Positions 51,732-60,808 of a stretch of 64,000 nt of DNA are shown one piece after another. The number at the start of each line of letters is the position of its first letter. Position 1 is the stretch's first letter. A model generated the notes under the pieces. It was not told the origin of the DNA, did no database searches, and saw only the letters and a program-made list of their open reading frames with translations. The position numbers and the translations under genes are program-made. Source of the stretch: an uncultured Pseudomonas sp. (GTDB lineage Bacteria; Pseudomonadota; Gammaproteobacteria; Pseudomonadales; Pseudomonadaceae); contig NZ_OX044366.1 of NCBI RefSeq assembly GCF_943846705.1, positions 1,612,001 to 1,676,000 of the forward strand, written 5' to 3'.

Positions 51732-53732
51732 ATGCCCAGCCGTCGTGAGCGAGCCAATGCCATTCGTGCCCTGAGCATGGATGCCGTGCAGAAAGCCAAC
51801 AGCGGCCACCCAGGTGCCCCGATGGGCATGGCGGATATCGCCGAAGTACTGTGGCGCGACTTCCTCAAGCACAACCCGAGCAACCCGAAATTCGCCGACC
51901 GTGACCGCTTCGTGCTGTCCAATGGTCATGGCTCGATGCTGATCTATTCGTTGCTGCACCTGACCGGCTACGACCTCGGTATTGAAGACCTGAAGAACTT
52001 CCGCCAGCTGCACAGCCGCACCCCGGGTCACCCGGAGTTCGGTTACACCCCGGGCGTGGAAACCACCACCGGCCCGCTCGGTCAGGGCATTGCCAACGCG
52101 GTCGGCTTTGCCATTGCCGAGAAGGTGCTGGGCGCGCAGTTCAACCGTGACGGCCACCAGATCGTTGACCACTTCACCTACGCCTTCCTCGGCGACGGTT
52201 GCATGATGGAAGGCATCAGCCATGAAGTCTGCTCCCTGGCCGGCACCTTGGGCCTGGGCAAGCTGGTGGCCTTTTATGATGACAACGGCATCTCCATCGA
52301 CGGCGAAGTCGAAGGCTGGTTCACCGATGACACCCCGGCGCGCTTTGAAGCCTACGGCTGGCAGGTGATCCGCAATGTCGACGGCCATGACGCCGACGAA
52401 ATCAAGATGGCCATCGAGACCGCGCGTAAAACCGATGACCGTCCGACGCTGATCTGCTGCAAAACCACCATCGGCTTCGGTTCGCCAAACAAAGGCGGCA
52501 AGGAAGATTGCCACGGTGCGCCGCTGGGCCTCGAAGAAATCGCCCTGACCCGCGCCACTCTGGGCTGGAACCACGGCCCGTTTGAAATCCCGGCTGATAT
52601 CTACGCCGAGTGGGACGCCAAGCAAGCCGGTGCCGCCGCCGAAGCTGAGTGGGACCAGCGCTTTGCTGCCTACGCTGCCGCCTTCCCCGAGCTGGCCAGC
52701 GAGTTCAAGCGCCGTGTCGCCGGTGAGCTGCCAGCCGACTTCGCCGAGAAGACCGCTGCCTATATCCAGGAAGTCGCCGCCAAAGGCGAAACCATCGCCA
52801 GCCGCAAGGCCAGCCAGAACACCCTCAACGCATTTGGTCCGTTGCTGCCGGAGTTCCTCGGTGGCTCGGCTGACCTCGCCGGCTCCAACCTGACCCTGTG
52901 GAAAGGCTGCAAGGGTGTCTCGGCTGCCGACGCGTCCGGCAACTACATGTTCTACGGTGTACGTGAATTCGGCATGAGCGCGATCATGAACGGCGTGGCT
53001 CTGCACGGCGGCTTCGTGCCGTACGGCGCAACCTTCCTGATCTTTATGGAGTACGCCCGTAACGCCGTGCGTATGGCTTCGTTGATGAAGCAGCGCGTGC
53101 TGTTTGTGTTCACCCACGACTCCATCGGTCTCGGTGAAGACGGCCCGACCCACCAGCCGATCGAGCAGCTGGCCAGCCTGCGTGGCACGCCGAACCTCGA
53201 CACCTGGCGCCCCTGCGACGCCGTGGAATCGGCGGTGGCCTGGAAGTACGCGATTGAGCGCAACGACGGCCCGAGCGCGCTGATCTTCAGCCGGCAGAAC
53301 CTGCCGCACCAGAACCGCGACGCCCAGCAACTGAGCGATGTTGCCCGTGGTGGTTATGTGCTGAAAGACTGCGCCGGCGAGCCGGAGCTGATCCTGATCT
53401 CCACCGGTTCGGAAATCGGTTTGGCCGTAGCCGCTTTTGAGAAACTGACTGCCGAAGGCCGTCAGGTGCGTGTGGTGTCGATGCCGTCGACCAGCGTGTT
53501 CGACCAGCAGGATGCCGGCTACAAGCAGGCCGTATTGCCGGTGCAGGTTGGCGCGCGTATCGCCATCGAAGCCTCGCATGCGGACTACTGGTACAAGTAC
53601 GTCGGTCTGGAAGGTCGCATCATCGGCATGACCACCTTCGGTGAGTCGGCTCCGGCCCCGGCGCTGTTCGAGGAGTTCGGCTTCACCGTCGAAAACATCC
53701 TGGAAACTGCCGCCGAGCTGCTGGACGCCTAA
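51732..53732 (+). CDS. tktA: Transketolase
   Basis: Thiamine-diphosphate enzyme of the pentose phosphate and Calvin-type carbon shuffles, 666 aa from ATG 51732 (SD AGGAG). The TPP motif GDGCMMEGISHEV, the N-terminal SGHPGAPMGMADI and the transketolase block GEDGPTHQPIEQLASLR are present. It leads the tktA-epd-pgk-fba run. The longer frame starting at 51546 overlaps the transporter gene and is rejected. Confidence 0.97.
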   Translation: MPSRRERANAIRALSMDAVQKANSGHPGAPMGMADIAEVLWRDFLKHNPSNPKFADRDRFVLSNGHGSMLIYSLLHLTGYDLGIEDLKNFRQLHSRTPGHPEFGYTPGVETTTGPLGQGIANAVGFAIAEKVLGAQFNRDGHQIVDHFTYAFLGDGCMMEGISHEVCSLAGTLGLGKLVAFYDDNGISIDGEVEGWFTDDTPARFEAYGWQVIRNVDGHDADEIKMAIETARKTDDRPTLICCKTTIGFGSPNKGGKEDCHGAPLGLEEIALTRATLGWNHGPFEIPADIYAEWDAKQAGAAAEAEWDQRFAAYAAAFPELASEFKRRVAGELPADFAEKTAAYIQEVAAKGETIASRKASQNTLNAFGPLLPEFLGGSADLAGSNLTLWKGCKGVSAADASGNYMFYGVREFGMSAIMNGVALHGGFVPYGATFLIFMEYARNAVRMASLMKQRVLFVFTHDSIGLGEDGPTHQPIEQLASLRGTPNLDTWRPCDAVESAVAWKYAIERNDGPSALIFSRQNLPHQNRDAQQLSDVARGGYVLKDCAGEPELILISTGSEIGLAVAAFEKLTAEGRQVRVVSMPSTSVFDQQDAGYKQAVLPVQVGARIAIEASHADYWYKYVGLEGRIIGMTTFGESAPAPALFEEFGFTVENILETAAELLDA

Positions 53733-53738
53733 CCGGCT

Positions 53739-53813
53739 GTAGGATGGGTTGAGCGCAGCGATACCCATCAACGTTCATGGTGGGTTACACCGTTCGCGGC
53801 TAACCCACCCTAC
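53739..53813. repeat. Double-hairpin dispersed repeat, copy C (tktA-epd gap)
   Basis: Begins GTAGGATGGGTTGAGCGC and ends GGCTAACCCACCCTAC, with an inner pair ACCCATCA / TGGTGGGT. It fills the spacer between tktA and epd and starts 7 bp after the tktA stop. Confidence 0.85.
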
Positions 53814-53837
53814 GCCTGCTCCACCACTGAGATCGCC

Positions 53838-54893
53838 ATGTCCAAGCGCCCCTATCGAATTGCCCTCAACGGCTACGGCCGGATCGGCCGCTGCGTGCTG
53901 CGTGCGCTGCATGAGCGCGGTGCGGGTGCGCAGCTGGAAATCGTTGCCCTGAATGACTTGGCTGATCAGGCCAGTATTGAATACCTGACCCGCTTTGACT
54001 CCACCCACGGCCGTTTCCCCGGCGAAGTGCGGGTCGACGGTGATTGCCTGCATATCAATGGCGACAGCGTGAAAGTGCTGCGTCAGGCGACGCCTGAAGG
54101 GGTTGACTGGGCCGCGCTGGATATCGACCTGCTGCTGGAGTGCTCTGGCCAGTACACCACGCGTGCCGACGCCCAACGCTTTATCAATGCCGGTGCGCCA
54201 CGGGTGCTGTTGTCGCAACCGATGGCCGGCGAAGCGGATATCGACGCTACCGTGGTATTCGGGGTCAATCAGGCCAACCTGAGCGGTCGCGAGCGCCTGG
54301 TATCCAATGCCTCCTGCACCACCAATTGCGGCGTGCCGTTGCTCAAGTTGCTGAATGAGACGGTGGGCATCGAGTACGTGTCGATCACCACCATTCACTC
54401 GGCGATGAATGATCAACCGGTGATCGACGCCTATCACCACGAAGACCTGCGCCGCACCCGTTCGGCTTTTCAATCGGTGATTCCGGTGTCCACTGGCCTG
54501 GCCCGTGGTATCGAACGCTTGCTGCCAGAACTTAGCGGGCGGATTCAGGCCAAAGCCATCCGCGTGCCGACGGTGAACGTCTCGTGTCTGGACATCACCC
54601 TGCAAACCGCCCGCGATACCTCGGCGGCCGAGATCAACGCGGTGTTGCGTCAGGCGGCCGAGGCCGGCCCGCTGAAAGGGCTGCTGGCCTACACCGAGTT
54701 GCCGCATGCCAGCTGTGATTTCAACCATGACCCGCATTCGGCGATTGTTGACGGCAGCCAGACGCGCGTCTCCGGGCCGCGACTGGTCAACCTGCTGGCC
54801 TGGTTCGACAACGAGTGGGGCTTTGCCAACCGCATGCTTGATGTGGCCGAGCATTTTCTTTCTATGACTAATTCTGTTGCTGTGAAGGACTGA
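53838..54893 (+). CDS. epd: Erythrose-4-phosphate dehydrogenase
   Basis: NAD-dependent GAPDH-family enzyme of 351 aa, first dedicated step toward pyridoxal 5'-phosphate. NAD-binding NGYGRIGRCVLRAL, catalytic Cys in SNASCTTNCGVPLL, TTIHSAMNDQPVIDAYHH and WFDNEWGFANRM are visible. The TIHSAMNDQ-type motif favours Epd over glycolytic GapA. It is separated from pgk by 4 bp. A glycolytic role cannot be excluded from sequence alone. Confidence 0.92.
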   Translation: MSKRPYRIALNGYGRIGRCVLRALHERGAGAQLEIVALNDLADQASIEYLTRFDSTHGRFPGEVRVDGDCLHINGDSVKVLRQATPEGVDWAALDIDLLLECSGQYTTRADAQRFINAGAPRVLLSQPMAGEADIDATVVFGVNQANLSGRERLVSNASCTTNCGVPLLKLLNETVGIEYVSITTIHSAMNDQPVIDAYHHEDLRRTRSAFQSVIPVSTGLARGIERLLPELSGRIQAKAIRVPTVNVSCLDITLQTARDTSAAEINAVLRQAAEAGPLKGLLAYTELPHASCDFNHDPHSAIVDGSQTRVSGPRLVNLLAWFDNEWGFANRMLDVAEHFLSMTNSVAVKD

Positions 54894-54897
54894 TCCT

Positions 54898-56061
54898 ATG
54901 ACCGTTCTGAAGATGACCGACCTCGACCTCGCCGGTAAGCGCGTGCTGATCCGCGAAGACCTCAACGTGCCGGTAAAAGACGGCGTAGTGAAGAGCGACG
55001 CGCGCATCCTCGCCTCCTTGCCGACCATCAAGCTGGCGCTGGAGAAGGGCGCGGCGGTGATGGTTTGCTCGCACCTGGGGCGCCCGACTGAAGGCGAGTT
55101 CAGCGCCGAGAACAGCCTGGCGCCTGTGGCCGCCTACCTGAGCAAGGCGCTCGGTCGTGACGTGCCATTGGTGGCTGACTACCTGGGCGGCGTTGAGCTG
55201 AAAGCCGGCGAGATCGTGCTGTTCGAGAACGTGCGCTTTAACAAGGGCGAGAAGAAGAACGCCGACGAACTGGCCCAGCAATACGCCGCACTGTGCGACG
55301 TGTTTGTCATGGACGCCTTCGGCACCGCACACCGTGCCGAGGGTTCGACCCATGGCGTGGCCAAGTTCGCCAAAGTCGCCTGTGCCGGCCCATTGCTGGC
55401 CGCCGAGCTGGATGCGCTGGGCAAGGCGCTGGGCAACCCGGCCAAGCCGATGGCGGCGATCGTTGCCGGCTCCAAGGTGTCGACCAAGCTCGACGTGCTC
55501 AACAGCCTGAGCCAGATCTGCGACCAGCTGATCGTCGGTGGCGGCATCGCCAATACCTTCCTCGCGGCTGCTGGCTTCCCGGTTGGTAAATCGCTGTATG
55601 AAGCTGATCTGGTTGAGACGGCCAAGGCCATCGCCGCCAAGGTCAGCGTGCCGTTGCCGGTTGACGTGGTAGTCGCTAAAGCCTTTGCCGAAGACGCCGA
55701 AGCCACCGTCAAACTGGTCGCCGATGTGGCGGAAGACGACATGATTCTGGATATCGGCCCGCAGACCGCTGCGCAGTTCGCCGAATTGCTGAAATCGTCG
55801 AAAACCATTCTGTGGAACGGCCCGGTTGGCGTATTCGAATTCGACCAGTTCGGCAACGGCACCAAGGTACTGGCCCAGGCCATTGCCGAAAGTCCGGCGT
55901 TCTCCATCGCTGGCGGTGGTGACACCCTGGCGGCCATTGACAAGTACGGCATTGGCGCGCAGATCAGCTATATCTCCACCGGTGGTGGTGCCTTCCTTGA
56001 GTTCGTCGAAGGCAAGGTGCTGCCGGCAGTTGCAGTGTTGGAACAGCGCGCCAATGATTAA
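54898..56061 (+). CDS. pgk: Phosphoglycerate kinase
   Basis: Glycolytic and gluconeogenic kinase of 387 aa. RVLIREDLNVPVKDG, SHLGRPTEGEF, FENVRFNKGE and the nucleotide-binding VFEFDQFGNGT / AGGGDTLAAID regions are intact. Its final codons overlap the start of the small lipoprotein gene by 8 bp. Confidence 0.97.
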   Translation: MTVLKMTDLDLAGKRVLIREDLNVPVKDGVVKSDARILASLPTIKLALEKGAAVMVCSHLGRPTEGEFSAENSLAPVAAYLSKALGRDVPLVADYLGGVELKAGEIVLFENVRFNKGEKKNADELAQQYAALCDVFVMDAFGTAHRAEGSTHGVAKFAKVACAGPLLAAELDALGKALGNPAKPMAAIVAGSKVSTKLDVLNSLSQICDQLIVGGGIANTFLAAAGFPVGKSLYEADLVETAKAIAAKVSVPLPVDVVVAKAFAEDAEATVKLVADVAEDDMILDIGPQTAAQFAELLKSSKTILWNGPVGVFEFDQFGNGTKVLAQAIAESPAFSIAGGGDTLAAIDKYGIGAQISYISTGGGAFLEFVEGKVLPAVAVLEQRAND

Positions 56062-56377
56062 GCCAATCAGCCTGCTGGCCTTGTTCAGCTTGCTTGGCGC
56101 ATGCGCCAGCCAGCCGACTCCGTCGGAGACTTGGACGCGCTGGGTGTGCGACAGCCAGGCCGAAGTGCTGTGGCGCTTCGTTGACAGCAGCGGCGAGTCC
56201 GTTGATGTACGCCTCAATGGCGGCGATCACGTCTATCACCTGACCCAGCAAGTATCTGGTTCGGGTGCACTGTACAGCGATGGTGTGCTGTCCTTTCATA
56301 CCAAGGCTGAGGAAGGGCTGGTCTACTGGACCGCCAGCGATAACCTGATCGGCCGTGGCTGCAAAGCGCCCGAGTAG
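56054..56377 (+). CDS. MliC-family lysozyme-inhibitor-like lipoprotein
   Basis: 107 aa beginning at ATG 56054 inside the pgk stop region (8-bp overlap). A lipobox (LLALFSLLGAC) predicts a lipoprotein. The mature part resembles MliC, an eight-stranded barrel that blocks C-type lysozyme: WVCDSQAEVLWRF, VYHLTQQVSGSGALYSDG and a late Cys in GRGCKAPE. P. aeruginosa also has a small hypothetical between pgk and fba. Moderately sure of the family. Confidence 0.8.
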   Translation: MIKPISLLALFSLLGACASQPTPSETWTRWVCDSQAEVLWRFVDSSGESVDVRLNGGDHVYHLTQQVSGSGALYSDGVLSFHTKAEEGLVYWTASDNLIGRGCKAPE

Positions 56378-56484
56378 CGATTTGAATACAGGCCAGGCTT
56401 ACCCCTGATCTGAATGACTTGAATAGCGCCTGCCCCTGCGGCAGGCTTGCACGATTAACGAGCCCCACCGGGAGAAAGAACACC

Positions 56485-57549
56485 ATGGCACTTATCAGCA
56501 TGCGCCAGATGCTCGACCACGCCGCCGAATTCGGCTACGGCGTGCCGGCCTTCAACGTCAACAACCTCGAGCAGATGCGCGCGATCATGGAAGCGGCTGA
56601 CAAGACCGATTCCCCGGTGATCGTCCAGGCCTCCGCCGGTGCGCGTAAATACGCCGGTGCACCGTTTTTGCGTCACCTGATCCTCGCGGCTATCGAAGAG
56701 TTTCCGCATATCCCGGTGTGCATGCACCAGGATCACGGCACCAGCCCGGATGTTTGCCAGCGCTCGATCCAGCTGGGCTTTAGCTCGGTGATGATGGACG
56801 GCTCGCTGAAAGAAGACGGCAAAACCCCCGCCGACTACGACTATAACGTCCGTGTGACCCAGCAGACCGTTGCCTTCGCCCACGCCTGCGGTGTGTCGGT
56901 GGAAGGTGAGCTGGGTTGCCTGGGCAGCCTGGAAACCGGCATGGCCGGCGAAGAAGACGGCGTTGGCGCGGAAGGCGTGCTCGATCACAGCCAGATGCTC
57001 ACCGACCCGGAAGAAGCTGCCGACTTCGTCAAGCAGACTCAGGTCGACGCCCTGGCTATCGCCATCGGTACCAGCCACGGCGCGTACAAGTTCACCAAGC
57101 CGCCTACCGGCGACATTCTGGCCATCGACCGCATCAAGGCGATCCACGCGCGCATCCCCAACACCCACCTGGTGATGCATGGCTCTTCTTCGGTACCGCA
57201 AGAGTGGCTGGCGATCATCAACCAGTACGGCGGCGACATCAAAGAAACCTACGGCGTGCCGGTTGAAGAAATCGTCGAAGGCATCAAGCACGGCGTGCGT
57301 AAGGTCAACATCGACACCGACCTGCGCCTGGCGTCCACCGGTGCCATGCGCCGCATGATGGCCGAGCACCCGAGCGAGTTCGACCCGCGCAAATTCTTCG
57401 CCGCCACCGTAACCGCCATGCGCGACATCTGTATCGCCCGTTACGAAGCTTTCGGCACTGCCGGCAATGCCTCGAAGATCAAGCCGATGAACCTGGAAAC
57501 CATGTTCCAGCGCTACGCCAAGGGTGAGCTGGCCGCCAAGGTCAACTAA
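56485..57549 (+). CDS. fba: Class II fructose-1,6-bisphosphate aldolase
   Basis: Zinc aldolase of 354 aa from ATG 56485 (SD GGGAG). VCMHQDHGTSPD, the GELGCLGSLETG block, TSHGAYKF, MHGSSSVPQEW and NIDTDLRLA are present. In Pseudomonas it works mostly in the gluconeogenic direction because phosphofructokinase is absent. It is the last gene of the tktA-epd-pgk run. Confidence 0.96.
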   Translation: MALISMRQMLDHAAEFGYGVPAFNVNNLEQMRAIMEAADKTDSPVIVQASAGARKYAGAPFLRHLILAAIEEFPHIPVCMHQDHGTSPDVCQRSIQLGFSSVMMDGSLKEDGKTPADYDYNVRVTQQTVAFAHACGVSVEGELGCLGSLETGMAGEEDGVGAEGVLDHSQMLTDPEEAADFVKQTQVDALAIAIGTSHGAYKFTKPPTGDILAIDRIKAIHARIPNTHLVMHGSSSVPQEWLAIINQYGGDIKETYGVPVEEIVEGIKHGVRKVNIDTDLRLASTGAMRRMMAEHPSEFDPRKFFAATVTAMRDICIARYEAFGTAGNASKIKPMNLETMFQRYAKGELAAKVN

Positions 57550-57565
57550 GCCTGTTGCTGTACTG

Positions 57566-57591
57566 AAAGCCCCGCCGATGCGGGGCTTTTT
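57566..57591 (+). terminator. fba terminator
   Basis: AAAGCCCCGC-CGAT-GCGGGGCTTTTT, a strong hairpin 17 bp after the fba stop. Confidence 0.92.
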
Positions 57592-57733
57592 GCTATGTGG
57601 GGCGCGCTGAATACTGCGCTTGATCAGGTCTGCCTAGCGCGGCTTGAACCGGGCGGCTTGGTAAAACCATGTAAAACACCGGGCGCATACCGTTCGGCGT
57701 GCTGGTCCATACTCGGGTCACTGTTGTTTCTGG

Positions 57734-58201
57734 ATGCCCGCCTTCATGCCGAGTAAATCACGCACCGTGCTGTACTTCCTCCTGGCTGTCCTGCTCACGA
57801 GCGTGCTGGGTGCTGTCCTGCAGACGCAGTTCAACCTGGCTAACTTGCAGGCCCTCGGCGCGCCGATACCGCTGATGGTGCGATTGCACACCACCGGCCT
57901 GGACCTGTTGGGCTTTAGCCCGACTTTCGCGGTGCTGGTGATCTGCGGTTTTGTGTTGGCCTTGCCGCTGGCGGGCCGGTTGGCGCGTAGCTGGCCGACT
58001 GCCCGCTGGCTGGTGTTTGCCCTGGCGGGGGCGCTGGCGGTGTGGTCGGCGCTGGCGTTGGCCAATGCATTGCTGCCGATGCCGACGCTGATTGCCGCCA
58101 ATCGCAGCCTGGCCGGCACCGCCGGGCTGATGGCCAGTGGCAGCTTGGGTGCGCTGTTGTTTGCCGTGCTGAGACGCCCCGTCGCGTCTGCGCAATCCTG
58201 A
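57734..58201 (+). CDS. Four-helix hypothetical membrane protein
   Basis: 155 aa with four hydrophobic segments (about residues 10-30, 55-78, 88-115, 125-148). I do not recognise the family. It may start at ATG 57746 (MPSKSRTVLYF), four codons in. It is followed 31 bp later by the PQQ dehydrogenase gene on the same strand and might help in its membrane context, but this is only position. Confidence 0.7.
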   Translation: MPAFMPSKSRTVLYFLLAVLLTSVLGAVLQTQFNLANLQALGAPIPLMVRLHTTGLDLLGFSPTFAVLVICGFVLALPLAGRLARSWPTARWLVFALAGALAVWSALALANALLPMPTLIAANRSLAGTAGLMASGSLGALLFAVLRRPVASAQS

Positions 58202-58232
58202 TTGATCCACTTTCGCTGAAAAGGCCTGTGCC

Positions 58233-59333
58233 ATGCTGAAAACATCCCGCGCGCTGTTATTGCTTGGTCTGCTCGGTAGCAGCCTGGCGCACGCCATGGA
58301 TTACCGCATTGAAACTGTCACCACTGGGCTGGAGCATCCCTGGTCAATGGCCTTCCTGCCGGATGGACGCATGCTGGTGACCGAGCGGGTCGGCCGCCTG
58401 CGCATTATTCAGGCGGACGGCCGCCTTAATCCACAGCCGGTTGCTGGTCTGCCCGCAGCCTTTGTCGCCGCTCAGGCGGGGCTGATGGAGGTCATGCTTG
58501 ACCCGCAATTCGCCAGCAATCAGCAGCTCTACCTGAGCTACGCCTACGGCACCGCCGAGGCCAACAACACCCGTCTGGCCAAGGCGCGCCTGGTTGATGG
58601 GCAGTTGCAGGATGTCACGGTGCTGTTCAGCGCATTGCCGGCTAAAAAAGGTGCCGCGCATTACGGCGGGCGCATGGCCTTTCTCCCGGATAACACCCTG
58701 GTGCTGACCTTGGGCGATGGTTTTGACTGGCGTGAGCAGGCGCAAAATACCCGCAACCACCTCGGTAAAATCGTCCGGCTGAACCGCGATGGCAGCATTC
58801 CCCAGGACAATCCGCTGGTTGGCCAGGCGGGTGCCGCAGCGGAAATTTACAGCTGGGGGCATCGCAATGTGCAGGGCATCGTCTATGACCCGCAGTTGCA
58901 GCGCCTTTACAGCCATGAGCACGGCCCGCGCGGTGGTGATGAGCTGAACCTGATTACGCCGGGCAACAACTATGGCTGGCCGCTGATCACCTACGGCGTT
59001 GACTACAGCGGTGCGCAGATCTCGCCCTACACCGAGCTGCCAGGCTTGCAACAACCGTTGCTGCACTGGACGCCCTCGGTGGCGCCGTCGAGCCTGAGCC
59101 AGTACCGCGGTGCGTTGTTTCCACAGTGGCAGGGCGACCTGTTCGCCTCGACCCTGGCCGAACGCAGTGTGCGGCGCATCCGTCTGCAGAACGGCAAGTT
59201 AGCGGGGCAGGAGGTGTTGTTTGAGGAGCTGGGCGAGCGTATACGCGATGTCCGCGGCGGTCCGGATGGCGCGCTGTATTTGCTGACCGACAACCCTGAA
59301 GGGCGTTTGCTGCGCGTTGTCCCGAGCCAGTAG
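58233..59333 (+). CDS. Soluble PQQ-dependent aldose sugar dehydrogenase
   Basis: Periplasmic six-bladed propeller enzyme of 366 aa like E. coli YliI (Asd), oxidising aldoses with PQQ. The signal peptide ends near LAHAM (residues 1-21). Blade motifs include HPWSMAFLPDGRMLVTER, LTLGDGFDWREQAQ, YSWGHRNVQGI and SHEHGPRGGDELN with the catalytic-His context. Natural substrate unknown. Confidence 0.92.
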   Translation: MLKTSRALLLLGLLGSSLAHAMDYRIETVTTGLEHPWSMAFLPDGRMLVTERVGRLRIIQADGRLNPQPVAGLPAAFVAAQAGLMEVMLDPQFASNQQLYLSYAYGTAEANNTRLAKARLVDGQLQDVTVLFSALPAKKGAAHYGGRMAFLPDNTLVLTLGDGFDWREQAQNTRNHLGKIVRLNRDGSIPQDNPLVGQAGAAAEIYSWGHRNVQGIVYDPQLQRLYSHEHGPRGGDELNLITPGNNYGWPLITYGVDYSGAQISPYTELPGLQQPLLHWTPSVAPSSLSQYRGALFPQWQGDLFASTLAERSVRRIRLQNGKLAGQEVLFEELGERIRDVRGGPDGALYLLTDNPEGRLLRVVPSQ

Positions 59334-59359
59334 GCGTGTGCTCCTGTGGCGCTAAAAGC

Positions 59360-59416
59360 TGCCCCCTGCCCCCTGCCCCCTGCCCCCTGGGCCGTGCGGC
59401 TTGCGGCTTGCGGCAT
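59360..59416 (+). repeat. Short heptamer tandem repeats
   Basis: Four perfect TGCCCCC copies (59360-59387), then GCGGCTT repeated twice plus a partial (59396-59416). Lies between the PQQ dehydrogenase and the YgjP-like gene. Confidence 0.85.
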
Positions 59417-59451
59417 AATCGTCGGCCTTATTGTGCCCTGACACAGCGATC

Positions 59452-59970
59452 ATGACCCCGCTTAAATACCTGCAAGCCTACCCCGCCGCGCTGCAAGAGA
59501 AGATCCGCCAGCTGATCGCCGAGCAGCGCCTGGGTGATTACCTGGCGCGCTCCTACAGCGGCCGGCACAACATCCAGAGTGACAAGGCGCTGTACGCCTA
59601 TATCCAGGGGCTCAAGCAGGAGCACCTGCGCAATGCCCCGGCCATCGACAAAGTGCTCTATGACAATCGCCTCGACCTGACGCACCGCGCCCTCGGCCTG
59701 CACACGGCAATCTCGCGGGTGCAGGGTGGCAAGCTCAAGGCGAAGAAGGAAATACGCGTGGCCTCGTTGTTCCGTGAGGCGGCGCCGGAGTTTCTGCAGA
59801 TGATCGTGGTGCACGAGTTGGCGCACCTGAAGGAGGCCGAGCACAACAAGGCCTTTTACAAGCTGTGCGAACACATGCTCCCCGGCTACCACCAGCTGGA
59901 GTTCGACCTGCGGGTTTATCTGACGTGGCGCGAGTTGCCCGGCACGGCCGGTACGCTTCTAGCCCCGTAG
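59452..59970 (+). CDS. YgjP-like metallopeptidase (M48/WLM type)
   Basis: 172 aa. A zinc-binding HELAH motif followed by HNKAFYKLCEHM places it with the YgjP/DUF45 proteins. ATG 59452 chosen; a TTG at 59431 in the same frame is not supported. Its last 12 bp overlap the convergent DUF2789 gene. Substrate unknown. Confidence 0.87.
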   Translation: MTPLKYLQAYPAALQEKIRQLIAEQRLGDYLARSYSGRHNIQSDKALYAYIQGLKQEHLRNAPAIDKVLYDNRLDLTHRALGLHTAISRVQGGKLKAKKEIRVASLFREAAPEFLQMIVVHELAHLKEAEHNKAFYKLCEHMLPGYHQLEFDLRVYLTWRELPGTAGTLLAP

Positions 59971-60192
59971 CATTAGGTTGAGCTGATCAACCACCTCGGC
60001 CCAGTCGGCATCTTCACTAATCTCCTCGCGCAGAAAGGCCGCCTGGGCTTTATCCCAGAACGGTGCGTCGGCGAGTTTGCAGCCTTCTGCCAGAGGTGAG
60101 TGTTGCTCGACAAAACGCTCGATGGCGGCTTCGTCATTCGCCAGGCCGAGTTGTTTGAACAGGCTGGCAAGGTCATGCGTCTGTGGGTACAT
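59959..60192 (-). CDS. DUF2789 family small protein
   Basis: 77 aa, soluble, acidic. The opening MYPQTHDLASLFKQLGL and the WDKAQAAFLREEI region fit the DUF2789 family, common in Pseudomonas and of unknown function. SD CAGGAGA precedes ATG 60192. It overlaps the end of the YgjP-like gene by 12 bp. Confidence 0.85.
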   Translation of the reverse strand: MYPQTHDLASLFKQLGLANDEAAIERFVEQHSPLAEGCKLADAPFWDKAQAAFLREEISEDADWAEVVDQLNLMLRG

Positions 60193-60240
60193 GGTGGTCT
60201 CCTGAGGGTGTGCGGGGCGGCCCTTAAGTTATAGCCGCTT

Positions 60241-60723
60241 TCAGTCGACCGAGAGAATCTCCAACAGTTGCACGCCGCTGGCCACGCGCAGGGTGACCTC
60301 GTCGCCGACACCCTTGCCGAGCAAAATCTGCCCCAGCGGTGCGTGCGGGCCAATGACCTGCACCACCCGGCCGTCTTGCTGCAGCTTCATGGCCGCACCG
60401 TCCGGGCCGAGGAACAGGCACTGACGCCTGTCCTCGTCGTCACTCAGCTCGATCAGTGCGCCGAGTTGAATGCCCAGCTGCGGGTCAAAGCTGCGCAGCA
60501 CCAGTTGCTTCCAGTTCGCCAGCGTCTGACGAATGGCCGCCGCCCGGCGGGCTTGCCCGGTAGCCAGGTAGGACGCCTCCAGGCCGAGGGTGTCGTATTT
60601 GTTTTCGGCGATGTTCTCTTTGGCGGTGGCCGTCTCGTAGGCGGTCAATGCCGCCTGCTGGGCTTGTAAACGGTCATCCTCGAGGCGGCTGAGCACCTGT
60701 TGTAGCAGTTCAGTCTTGTTCAT
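60241..60723 (-). CDS. GreA/GreB-family transcription factor
   Basis: 160 aa: an N-terminal antiparallel coiled coil (residues about 1-80) and a C-terminal FKBP-like GreA/GreB domain (about 85-158, IGPHAPLGQILLGKGVGDEV). Such a third Gre-like paralogue may bind the RNA polymerase secondary channel. The coiled-coil tip acidic pair is not obvious. It is followed by DUF2789 on the same strand. Confidence 0.8.
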   Translation of the reverse strand: MNKTELLQQVLSRLEDDRLQAQQAALTAYETATAKENIAENKYDTLGLEASYLATGQARRAAAIRQTLANWKQLVLRSFDPQLGIQLGALIELSDDEDRRQCLFLGPDGAAMKLQQDGRVVQVIGPHAPLGQILLGKGVGDEVTLRVASGVQLLEILSVD

Positions 60724-60808
60724 GGCGGGCACTTTTCGGGCAGGCCTGCAGGGTAGCGGAAAAGCGCGAGTGCCGGGCCGTGTTCCTGCGCGAGGCAGCA
60801 TTGGCGGA

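Noticed and set aside
51726..53771. 681-codon open frame antisense to tktA
   Set aside because: It mirrors tktA exactly, has no recognisable domain and arises from the GC-rich third-position bias. Similar long antisense frames over pilU, ppnN, ahcY, pgk and the amidohydrolase gene were rejected for the same reason.
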